NCBI GenBank assembly: GCA_041485845.1
Contig: JBGPKH010000549.1
Coordinates: 1 to 6,143, forward strand
Reading direction: 5' to 3'
Source of the DNA: OMOG01 sp041485845
GTDB taxonomy: Bacteria; Acidobacteriota; Terriglobia; Bryobacterales; Bryobacteraceae
Length of the DNA stretch: 6,143 bases
Part shown: positions 1 to 6,143 of the stretch, in pieces
How positions within the stretch are numbered: position 1 is the first letter of the stretch
Layout: each line of letters begins with the position of its first letter
Program-made: the position numbers and the translations under genes
Notes under the pieces: model-generated
What the model was told of the DNA's origin: nothing
Database searches by the model: none
Seen by the model: the letters and a program-made list of their open reading frames with translations, nothing else

Positions 1-330
1 CCTGGCCGGGAGTCGGAGAGGCCCGTACGAGCGAAGAAGCGGGGTAACGCCCGTGGAGCGAAGGGGCCTCACTGGAAGCATTGCTGCTGTAAGAGGAAAG
101 GAGAGCCGCTTGGAAGAGATTCCCGCTACGGAACAACGGCTGCATATCGAAGCCCGGAAGGAACAGGCGAGCGGAGACGGACTGCCGGATAAACTCTCTT
201 TGCTGAGACATGAGACAGAAGCTGAACCAAAAGGCCAAGCAGGAGCCGAAGTTCCGGTTTTATGTGCTGTATGACCGGATCTACCGGCGCGATGTGCTGG
301 AGGCGGCATGGGCGAAACTGGCGGCCTATG
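1..330 (+). mobile_element. Group II intron remnant (RNA part plus start of the intron-encoded protein)
   Basis: The stretch ends in a peptide (from about 210) typical of the N-terminus of group II intron reverse transcriptases: QKLNQKAKQEPKFRFY followed by LYDRIYRRDVLEAAW. The upstream part looks like structured RNA. A perfect 7-bp stem pairs 18-24 (GAGGCCC) with 64-70 (GGGCCTC) and encloses a smaller hairpin, CGGG 40-43 with CCCG 50-53. This fits ribozyme sequence ahead of an ORF in domain IV, but I cannot assign domains. The intron's 5' end lies outside the window. Similarity stops near 325-335, just before the araD stop region, and no domain V or VI hairpin follows. The element is therefore 3'-truncated and cannot splice or move by itself. 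Its strand is opposite to the arabinose operon, so the two run tail to tail. Confidence 0.7.
53..330 (+). pseudogene. Truncated, frameshifted group II intron reverse transcriptase/maturase
   Basis: Only the N-terminal leader of a group II intron-encoded protein remains; the reverse transcriptase catalytic blocks (including the YADD region), maturase and endonuclease parts are absent. Two frames carry the similarity. The frame open from 53 encodes ...GLPDKLSLLR up to about 208, and the frame from ATG 210 continues with RQKLNQKAKQEPKF. The junction is an exact 7-bp tandem duplication, TGAGACA at 204-210 and 211-217. Removing one copy joins the halves in a single frame as KLSLLRQKLNQKAKQEP, the expected family sequence. 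The true start is uncertain: it could be the GTG at 53, another upstream codon, or ATG 210 used secondarily. Similarity ends near AWAKLAAYG (about 330). It is not expected to be functional. Confidence 0.65.
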
Positions 331-386
331 GCACTTGGTTGTCGCGCCTTACGGTGGCCGGCGAGGGGCCGCGGCTTGTCCCGGCG

Positions 387-1076
387 CTACTTCTGACCGT
401 AAGTCGCCGTCGGCCCATGCTTGCGGAAATGGTGTTTGTCGCGGAGCGCCTCGGAGATCGGAACGGCCGCCGGATTGATGGTGAGGGTCTGCCACGCCAT
501 AGCCGCCAGTTCTTCGACGATCACCGCCATATGCGCCGCCTCCGTAACTGACGCGCCCCAGCAGAAGGGCGCGTGCCCCGCCACCAGAGCGGCCGGGCAG
601 CTCAGCGGATCGCGGCCTTCGAGCAGGCGGATAATGGCCACGCCGGTGTTCGCTTCGTACCCGGAAGCGATCTCCTCGGGTGTCAGCTCGCCGGTGACCG
701 GCACCGCGCCGTGAAAGTAGTCCGCGTGCGTGGTGCCGAAGCACGGGATCTCGCGCCGCGCCTGCGCCCACGCGGTGGCATGCCGCGAGTGGGTATGGGC
801 GACGCCTCCGATCGAGGGAAACGCGCGGTACAGCGCCACGTGCGTCGCGAGGTCCGTCGAAGGGCGCAGCTTGCCCTCCACGATGCCGCCTTCGAGATCG
901 GCGATCACCATGTCGTCCGGCGTCATACGGTCGTAGGGCACGCCGCTGGGCTTGATCACCACCAGCCCGTGCTCGCGCGACACGCCGCTGGCGTTGCCGA
1001 ACGTGTAGATCACCAGGCCTCGGCGCACCAGCTCCAGATTGGCTTCCAGGACCTCAGTCCGCAGCGCTTCCAGCAC
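387..1076 (-). CDS. araD: L-ribulose-5-phosphate 4-epimerase (AraD)
   Basis: A 229-residue cytoplasmic enzyme of the class II aldolase/epimerase family. It converts L-ribulose-5-phosphate to D-xylulose-5-phosphate, the last step of L-arabinose entry into the pentose phosphate pathway. It lines up along its whole length with E. coli AraD (231 aa): MLEALRTEVLEANLEL at the start, IKPSGV at 41-46, STD with Asp75, HTHSRH with zinc ligands His94 and His96, THADYFHG at 116-123 with Asp119, a third zinc ligand His168 in GHAPFCWG, and a C-terminal RKHGPTATYGQK with Tyr226 matching the catalytic Tyr229 of E. coli. I chose the GTG at 1074-1076 rather than the longer open frame up to 1331. It is preceded by GGGGAGGA four bases away and starts exactly where family similarity begins. 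Its first 23 bases overlap the end of araB, which suggests coupled translation. No defect is visible. Confidence 0.95.
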   Translation of the reverse strand: MLEALRTEVLEANLELVRRGLVIYTFGNASGVSREHGLVVIKPSGVPYDRMTPDDMVIADLEGGIVEGKLRPSTDLATHVALYRAFPSIGGVAHTHSRHATAWAQARREIPCFGTTHADYFHGAVPVTGELTPEEIASGYEANTGVAIIRLLEGRDPLSCPAALVAGHAPFCWGASVTEAAHMAVIVEELAAMAWQTLTINPAAVPISEALRDKHHFRKHGPTATYGQK

Positions 1077-2646
1077 TCTTTCCTCCCCGTTTTCCCGACC
1101 GCGCCCGCGCCGCGATGCTGCGCAGCGCCGGTAATTCTCCTCCCTGGCCGAAAGCGAAATACAGCTTGCGGTAGAGCGGGTAAAGCTCCTGATACGCCGC
1201 TGCGCCCGCGGGCTCCGGTTCGACGGTCGCGTAGCCGGGGCACAGCGTATCCTGCGCCTCTTCGATGGTGCGGAACGCACCGGCGGCCAGGAACGCGAAG
1301 ATCGCCGAGCCCAGGCTGGTGACGTCGCCATTGGGCACCAGGATGGGCTTCGCCATCACGTTGGCGTACACCTGGTTGAGCACGGGATTCTTCTGCGGGA
1401 TGCCGCCGCCGTTGATGATGCGGCGCACCGGCACGCCGTGCTGTTCCATGCGCTCCAGAATGACTCGAGTGTGAAACGCCGTTCCCTCGACGGCGGCGAA
1501 CATCTCGTCCTGCGCCGTGTGCGTCAGACGCCAGCCGAGCGTGATGCCGCTCAGCTCCGGATTCACCAGCACGGTGCGATCCCCGTTGTCCCAGGTGAGG
1601 CGCAGCAGCCCCGTCTCTCCGGCGCGGTAGTTCTCCAGTCCGCGCGACAGTTCCGCCACGCTGGTGCCGGCGCGCCGCGCGATGGCCTCGAAGATATCGC
1701 CGGTTGCCGAGAGTCCCGCTTCGATCCCGGTGTATCCCGGGTGAATGGATCCCGGGACCACACCGCACACGCCGGGAATCAGCTCCGCCCGGTCGCTGAT
1801 GGCCATGATGCAGGTCGAGGTACCGACCACGTTGACCACGTCGCCGATGCGCACGCCCGCGCCGATGGCGTCCCAGTGCGCATCGAACGCGCCCACGGGA
1901 ATCGGAATGCCCGCGCGCAGCCCGAGTTTGTCCGCCCACGCCGGCGCCAGGCGCCCGGCAATCTTGTCAGACGTTTCGTAGCGGCCGCCGAGTTTGCCGC
2001 GAACGCCGGCGAGCTGCGCATCTACGGCCGTTAAGAAATCCTCCGCGGGCAATCCGCCGAGCGCGGCGTTCCACATCCACTTGTGCCCCATGGCGCAGAC
2101 GCTGCGCGGGACCTGCGCCAGATCGCCGATGCCGCAGAGCACGGCCGCGACCATGTCGCAGTGTTCCAGCGCGGTGGCGAAACGCGCGTGCTTCGCCGGG
2201 TTGTGGCGCAGCCAGTGCAGCAGCTTGGCGAAGCCCCACTCCGAGGAGTAGATGCCGCCGCACCAGTCGATGGCGTCGAGGTGACGGCTGTGCGCAGCGG
2301 AGGTGATCTCGCCGGCCTCCTTCCAGGCGCGATGGTCGCACCACAGGTAGTAGTCGTCGATGGGATCGAGGTGAGCGTCCACAGGGATCACGCTCGAGCC
2401 GGTGGTGTCGAGCGCGAGGGCTTCGATGGTGTGGCCGCCGATGCCCGCGTTGTCGATCGCGCGGTGCGTGGCTTCCGCCAGAGCGCGCATGTGGTCGGCG
2501 TGGCTCTGCGTGGCGTGGTCCGGATCGTCCTTCTTGCGGAGCAGCGGATACTCGCCGACACCCGAGCCCAGACGGCCCTTCTTACTGTCGAAGATGGACA
2601 CCCGAACGCTCAGGGTTCCGAAATCTACGCCGGCGACGATGGACAT
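1054..2646 (-). CDS. araB: Ribulokinase (AraB), FGGY carbohydrate kinase
   Basis: A 530-residue cytoplasmic kinase that phosphorylates L-ribulose at O-5 with ATP. The FGGY family pattern is clear and close to E. coli AraB (566 aa): N-terminal phosphate loop GVDFGTLSVRV (6-16), LDTTGSS (79-85), YYLWCDHRAWKEAGEIT (99-115), CGGIYSSEWGFAKLLHW (129-145), CAMGHKWMWN (184-193), the probable catalytic Asp255 in GAFDAH, VVGTSTCIMAIS (273-284), and the C-terminal ATP-site segments NGGGIPQKN (412-420) and TSLGSAIF (443-450). IYSSEW and the GHK segment favour ribulokinase over glycerol kinase or xylulokinase. The ATG at 2644-2646 follows AGGAGGA by four bases. The gene lies 96 bases after the isomerase, with a hairpin repeat between them. 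Its last residues (about 508-530) are low-complexity, rich in Arg, Gly and Ala, and run over the araD start by 23 bases. Confidence 0.95.
   Translation of the reverse strand: MSIVAGVDFGTLSVRVSIFDSKKGRLGSGVGEYPLLRKKDDPDHATQSHADHMRALAEATHRAIDNAGIGGHTIEALALDTTGSSVIPVDAHLDPIDDYYLWCDHRAWKEAGEITSAAHSRHLDAIDWCGGIYSSEWGFAKLLHWLRHNPAKHARFATALEHCDMVAAVLCGIGDLAQVPRSVCAMGHKWMWNAALGGLPAEDFLTAVDAQLAGVRGKLGGRYETSDKIAGRLAPAWADKLGLRAGIPIPVGAFDAHWDAIGAGVRIGDVVNVVGTSTCIMAISDRAELIPGVCGVVPGSIHPGYTGIEAGLSATGDIFEAIARRAGTSVAELSRGLENYRAGETGLLRLTWDNGDRTVLVNPELSGITLGWRLTHTAQDEMFAAVEGTAFHTRVILERMEQHGVPVRRIINGGGIPQKNPVLNQVYANVMAKPILVPNGDVTSLGSAIFAFLAAGAFRTIEEAQDTLCPGYATVEPEPAGAAAYQELYPLYRKLYFAFGQGGELPALRSIAARARSGKRGGKSAGSAAD
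1081..1088 (-). promoter_or_regulatory. Shine-Dalgarno site that fixes the araD GTG start
   Basis: On the minus strand GGGGAGGA is followed by AAGA and then GTG CTG GAA. This strong ribosome-binding site lies inside the last codons of araB. It decides the araD start against the much longer upstream extension of the same frame. Confidence 0.8.
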
Positions 2647-2650
2647 GGGT

Positions 2651-2657
2651 TCCTCCT
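2651..2657 (-). promoter_or_regulatory. Shine-Dalgarno site of araB
   Basis: AGGAGGA on the minus strand, four bases before the ATG at 2646. It supports this start and lies just downstream of the inverted repeat, so folding of that repeat would leave the site exposed. Confidence 0.75.
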
Positions 2658-2664
2658 GGAAAGG

Positions 2665-2742
2665 GACCGCTCCCTACGGTCGCGGCTCGGAGGCGCTGCG
2701 GCTCGGAGGCGCTCCATACCGAGCCGCGACCGTAGGGAGCGG

Positions 2743-2744
<2 letters not shown>
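2665..2744. repeat. Perfect 26-bp inverted repeat with internal 16-bp tandem duplication (REP-like hairpin)
   Basis: Arms 2665-2690 and 2719-2744 are exact reverse complements with a 28-base loop. Each arm also contains GACCG...CGGTC and could fold alone. GCGGCTCGGAGGCGCT occurs twice in direct tandem, at 2682-2697 and 2698-2713, so one copy bridges the left arm and the loop. On the operon strand the stem begins inside the isomerase stop codon (TGA, 2743-2745) and ends eight bases before the araB Shine-Dalgarno. There is no T-run, so it is not an ordinary intrinsic terminator. From memory, this kind of CTCCCT...CGGTCGCGGCTC palindrome is frequent between genes in Solibacter-like acidobacteria. 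It may stabilise or process the mRNA and change the expression ratio of the isomerase to the kinase; that role is inference. Confidence 0.85.
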
Positions 2745-4164
<1,420 letters not shown>

Positions 4165-4173
4165 GAAACGCTG

Positions 4174-4180
4174 TTCCTTT
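4174..4180 (-). promoter_or_regulatory. Shine-Dalgarno site of the isomerase gene
   Basis: AAAGGAA on the minus strand, nine bases before the ATG at 4164. It is weaker than the sites of araB and araD. Confidence 0.55.
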
Positions 4181-4193
4181 ATGAAGACGGAGC

Positions 4194-4207
4194 TGTAATC
4201 GCTTGCA
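4194..4207. promoter_or_regulatory. Putative LacI-family operator of the arabinose operon
   Basis: TGTAATCGCTTGCA on the plus strand (TGCAAGCGATTACA on the operon strand) matches the general LacI/GalR-family palindrome TGNAANCGNTTNCA at every fixed position, including the central CG. It lies right after the predicted -10, covering about +1 to +14, where a bound repressor would block initiation. No LacI-type gene lies in the window, so the regulator would be encoded elsewhere. The match and position are seen; the regulator and inducer are inferred. Confidence 0.65.
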
Positions 4208-4214
4208 ACTGCTT

Positions 4215-4244
4215 ATCTTAGTGAGATGCCGGCGGCGGTGTCAA
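4215..4244 (-). promoter_or_regulatory. Sigma70-type promoter of the isomerase-araB-araD operon
   Basis: On the minus strand a perfect -35 TTGACA (4244-4239) is followed after 18 bases by TAAGAT (4220-4215), which matches four of six -10 positions. The expected start of transcription is about 4208, giving a leader of about 44 bases before the isomerase ATG. Just upstream of the -35 is a 10-bp tandem repeat, GCCAGCACCG at 4253-4262 and 4263-4272. Confidence 0.6.
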
Positions 4245-4311
4245 GGCAGAGCGCCAGCACCGGCCAGCACCGCACAGGTGGAGCGATTTCGTCCCTGCAA
4301 CCCGTTAGGTC

Positions 4312-4645
4312 ATACGGAGCCTGGCGAGACGAAGAACGACGAGGCGCGCATCATTCCCGCTCGTGCCGGAGCTTTACGAAGCCCTGGTCATGCAGAAGGC
4401 CATCCGCGATGAGAAGCGGCCCCCCATGGGTGTTCTTTCGCAGCGGCAAGGAAAATCGGGCTCTTTCGCAAGACGTGGGACAGCGCACGCAAAGCGGCCG
4501 GGCTGTGGGAGGGCGACGCGCGGACCGGCCTGCGCAGAACGGGCGTCAGAAATCTGATTCGGGCGGCCGTTCCTGAAATTGTGGCCTGGCGCATTTTCCG
4601 GGCACAAAACGCGATGTGTTTTCGATCGGCGAATCCGAAAGTTGG
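4312..4645 (+). pseudogene. Decayed phage-type tyrosine integrase, C-terminal half
   Basis: The three plus-strand frames together spell the catalytic half of a tyrosine integrase. The order is EPGETKNDEARIIP (from about 4312), then PELYEALVMQKAIRDEKRP (from about 4363), then PWVFFRSGK (about 4422-4450), then KIGLFRKTWDSARKAAGLWEGDARTG and LRRTGVRNLIRAAVPEIVAW (about 4452-4588), then SGHKTRCVFDRR (about 4597-4632). At least four frame changes are needed. The segment before LRRT seems deleted, removing the His of the HxxR box. The catalytic Tyr expected in FDRY is Arg, so the enzyme is dead. The N-terminal DNA-binding half is missing; the arabinose promoter lies where it would have been. The remnant ends about 60 bases from the 3' end of tRNA-His, the usual position of an integrase next to its attachment site, which suggests an old integrated element. 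Confidence 0.7.
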
Positions 4646-4705
4646 CACACTCCGGGCGCACAAAAGCCACCAAGGCAGATTCAATAGTCTGTAGGTTGTT
4701 GATTT

Positions 4706-4782
4706 TGGGGTGGGATGTGGGGTTTGAACCCACGACCCCGGGAACCACAATCCCGTGCTCTACCAACTGAGCTAATCCCACC
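4706..4782 (-). tRNA. tRNA-His (anticodon GTG)
   Basis: A complete cloverleaf on the minus strand. The acceptor stem GTGGGAT pairs with ATCCCAC, and an extra 5' G (position -1, base 4782) faces C73 (4709), the identity mark of tRNA-His. The D-arm is GCTC...GAGC. The anticodon arm is CGGGA-TTGTGGT-TCCCG with anticodon GTG at 4748-4746. The variable loop has five bases. The T-arm is GTGGG-TTCAAAC-CCCAC. The 3' CCA is encoded (4708-4706). All stems are perfectly paired, so the gene looks intact although recombinase remnants lie on both sides. Confidence 0.97.
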
Positions 4783-4793
4783 GTGACATCCCC

Positions 4794-4799
4794 AGTATA
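4794..4799 (-). promoter_or_regulatory. Putative -10 element of tRNA-His
   Basis: On the minus strand TGATATACT lies just before the tRNA: -10 hexamer TATACT preceded by an extended-10 TGn. No good -35 is found 16-18 bases upstream (for example TGTGGC at 4822-4817). That region already borders the recombinase fragment, so the original upstream promoter sequence may have been replaced. Confidence 0.45.
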
Positions 4800-4808
4800 T
4801 CAAACCAG

Positions 4809-5198
4809 GTGGGGCGGCCACACAGCCGCGCGCCGTTCAGCCCGATTATTGGTTGCAGTACCGTCAGTCACATAGCGAAACGCCATCGCAAACTCGCCGG
4901 AATCTCGATCCGCGGGTTGAGCGCGCATGCCTTCAGGCACACAGCCGCAACACGAATGGTCAGGCGTGGAGCCGGCTTCAAGCAGGTGGCTGACGTGCTC
5001 GGACACCGTCTCCTCGAGACCACAAACATTTACGCCAAGCTGGACGAAGACACACTCCATCGAGTCGCGCTTCCATGGCCGGGAGGGCAGGCAGGAGCAC
5101 CACGGATCTCCAAGATCACCTGGAGCGCTACCTCGAATTACGGCGGGCGCTCGGTTTCGAAATGCGGGTCGAAGGCCGGTTGCTCCTGGACGTCGTGA
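4809..5198 (+). pseudogene. Tyrosine recombinase, C-terminal catalytic fragment
   Basis: Counting from GTG 4809, residues 7-93 are the end of a phage-integrase family recombinase: RAPFSPIIGCSTVSHIAKRH, then HAFRHTAATRM with His40 and Arg43 of the HxxR box, VADVLGH with His66, and TTNIYAKLD with the nucleophile Tyr75 (codon 5031-5033), ending in VALPWPGG. The first catalytic Arg and the whole N-terminal domain are missing. Similarity begins near 4827, only about 45 bases from the 5' end of tRNA-His, and the frame is open back into the tRNA, so the GTG is not a true start. Relatives usually end soon after PWPGG; here the frame reads on to 5198 into unrelated sequence, so the old stop may be lost. 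The next recombinase starts inside its end (ATG 5075), as in tandem or trio recombinase (RIT-like) elements. Confidence 0.7.
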
Positions 5199-5358
5199 CC
5201 TTTCTCCAAGGGCGCACTTTGGCCGTGCCACTCATCGCCCAAGCGGCACTTGATTGGGCGTGCTCGCGCGGCACCCCGAATAGTTCCGGATGGCAGGCGC
5301 GACGTTTAAGCATCGCCCGCTGCTTCCTGGTACACCTGCGCGCCCATCTGCCCGGGGA
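5075..5358 (+). pseudogene. Second tyrosine recombinase, N-terminal fragment
   Basis: From ATG 5075 the frame encodes DLQDHLERYLELRRALGFEM, then GRLLLDVVTFLQ, AALDWA and QARRLSIARCFLVHLRAHLPG. This is the SAM-like N-terminal DNA-binding domain of integrases of the LRRALGF...RLSIVRGF type that sit in overlapping tandem sets. It begins within the codons for the PWPGG tail of the recombinase before it. No catalytic residue is present: similarity stops near 5350-5358, where the sequence passes into the PD40 fragment in another frame. The open frame runs on to 5485, but that tail looks like out-of-frame propeller sequence. It is a dead remnant of a two- or three-recombinase mobile element. Which member of the set it was cannot be told. 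Confidence 0.65.
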
Positions 5359-5916
5359 AAGACGCCAACCAGCGTGTCCCCTGACGGCAAATTCCTGCTC
5401 TATCACGCCAATGCAAACGGGGCGACCAGTGCCGCTGATCTCTGGGTCCTGCCCCTCACACCCGATTCGCCTGGCGCGCCATTGAAGCCTCGCGCTTTAC
5501 TGCAGACTCCATTCGACGAATCCCTTGGTCAGTTCTCTCCTGACGGGAAATGGGTCGCGTATGTTTCGAACGAATCCGGAAGGAGCGAGGTCTACGGGAT
5601 ATCTTACCCCGGCCCAGGTGGCAAGCGGCAGATTTCGACCGGCGGCGGGCAGGCTCCGCTTTGGCGGCGCGACGGCAAGGAGCTTTTCTACGTTACGCCG
5701 AACGGCGATCTGATGGCCGCCGCAATCGACGCGCACACGGGAACTCTGGAAGTGGGCAAGACTGAGAGACTCTTCGGAGGCATTTCCGTCCGTGGCAGCT
5801 ATCTGTACGCCCCCGCCGCCGATGGCCAGAGGTTTATCGTCGCCCAGACGGACACTGCAACGTCCTCCCCGCCTTTGACAGTAATTCAGAACTGGCCCGC
5901 GCTTCTGAAGAAGTAA
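5356..5916 (+). pseudogene. 3' fragment of a PD40/TolB-type beta-propeller gene, probably from a Ser/Thr kinase
   Basis: About 186 residues remain of a C-terminal propeller domain. The repeats visible are SPDGKFLLYH...DLWVLPL, then QFSPDGKWVAYVSNESGRSEVY, then WRRDGKELFYVTPNGDLMAAAID, then ADGQRFIVAQ, with a closing PPLTVIQNWPALLKK before TAA 5914-5916. From family knowledge, this repeat style and the near-terminal LTVxxNW...LKK tail are typical of acidobacterial proteins in which a cytoplasmic Ser/Thr kinase domain and a membrane segment precede a WD40-like sensor. The kinase part is not in the window, so that is inferred. The open frame can be extended back to ATG 5290, but those first residues are out-of-frame recombinase sequence. 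No promoter or ribosome-binding site is seen. The reading frame itself is undamaged, so truncation may be fairly recent. Confidence 0.65.
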
Positions 5917-6143
5917 CACACACGAGTCCGTCTGTAGACAGTTGTCCCGAAGCAACTCGCGCCTGCCAACACCGCCCAGACTGGGCTGCCAACGCGATGG
6001 GGCAGTGAACCGCCTTCCCTTCCCTTGGGCCGGAGGGGTCGGCAGTCGATGGCCCAAACCGGGAGGAGGCCACCTCGGGTCCATGCTTCAGCTTCCTCAA
6101 GTACACTGGGATGAACTCCGAACATGCCTCTCTCTGCCGGCGA
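5917..6143. other. No supportable gene at the right edge
   Basis: After the PD40 stop I recognise no gene. A short perfect palindromic stem, GCCCAG-A-CTGGGC (5977-5989), has no T-run and is not a convincing terminator. Open plus-strand frames run off the edge from ATG 6083 (an AGGAGG at 6064-6069 is 13 bases away, too far to be persuasive) and from ATG 6111. Either could start a gene continuing outside the window. Confidence 0.3.

Noticed and set aside
357..385. Possible terminator after araD (GCCGG 357-361 with CCGGC 381-385)
   Set aside because: The stem is only five bases, the loop is large, and no T-run follows on the minus strand.
573..1322. A 249-codon plus-strand open frame over araD and the end of araB
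   Set aside because: It is antisense to well-matched coding sequence and shows no family motif.
1077..1331. N-terminal extension of the araD frame by 85 residues
   Set aside because: The extension overlaps araB out of frame, is low-complexity and rich in Arg and Ser, and family similarity begins exactly at the GTG with its own Shine-Dalgarno.
4706..4730. Second copy of the tRNA-His 3' end as an attachment-site repeat
   Set aside because: I looked for the 3' end sequence of the tRNA elsewhere in the window and found no repeat; any partner site must lie outside.
5497..6084. A 195-codon minus-strand open frame
   Set aside because: It is largely antisense to the PD40 propeller fragment and has no recognisable motif.

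Overview
The window is GC-rich bacterial chromosome. It looks most like an acidobacterium of the Solibacter/Bryobacter type. That assignment is an inference from three things: the tail of a PD40/TolB-propeller protein with the C-terminal style seen on acidobacterial Ser/Thr kinases, a GC-rich palindromic intergenic repeat, and the gene content. No marker gene fixes the taxon.

The core is one intact minus-strand operon for L-arabinose use, read from about 4208 down to 387. The order is a FucI/AraA-superfamily sugar isomerase (2743-4164), an FGGY ribulokinase AraB (1054-2646), and L-ribulose-5-phosphate 4-epimerase AraD (387-1076, GTG start). Together they would convert L-arabinose to L-ribulose, then to L-ribulose-5-phosphate, then to D-xylulose-5-phosphate for the pentose phosphate pathway. 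The isomerase is not a classical AraA: its visible metal-site pair follows the FucI pattern. The operon has a recognisable promoter (TTGACA / 18 nt / TAAGAT). A perfect LacI-family half-site palindrome lies on the expected transcription start. A 26-bp perfect inverted repeat with an internal 16-bp tandem duplication sits between the isomerase and araB.

Both flanks are worn mobile-element debris. On the left (1 to about 330) is a fragment of a group II intron: structured RNA plus the N-terminus of its reverse transcriptase, broken by a 7-bp tandem duplication and then truncated. On the right (about 4312 to 5358) a multiply frameshifted phage-type integrase pseudogene lies beside the 3' end of an intact tRNA-His gene (minus strand, CCA encoded). 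Beyond the tRNA's 5' end are the C-terminus of one tyrosine recombinase and the overlapping N-terminus of a second, the arrangement of tandem or trio recombinase elements. That second recombinase breaks off into the C-terminal 3' fragment of a PD40 propeller gene (about 5356-5916). The last 227 bases hold no gene I can support.

I see no wholly new system. The points most worth following are the non-AraA isomerase in an ara operon, the LacI-type operator without a local regulator, the hairpin repeat between the operon genes, and tRNA-His as a repeated site of recombinase wreckage.
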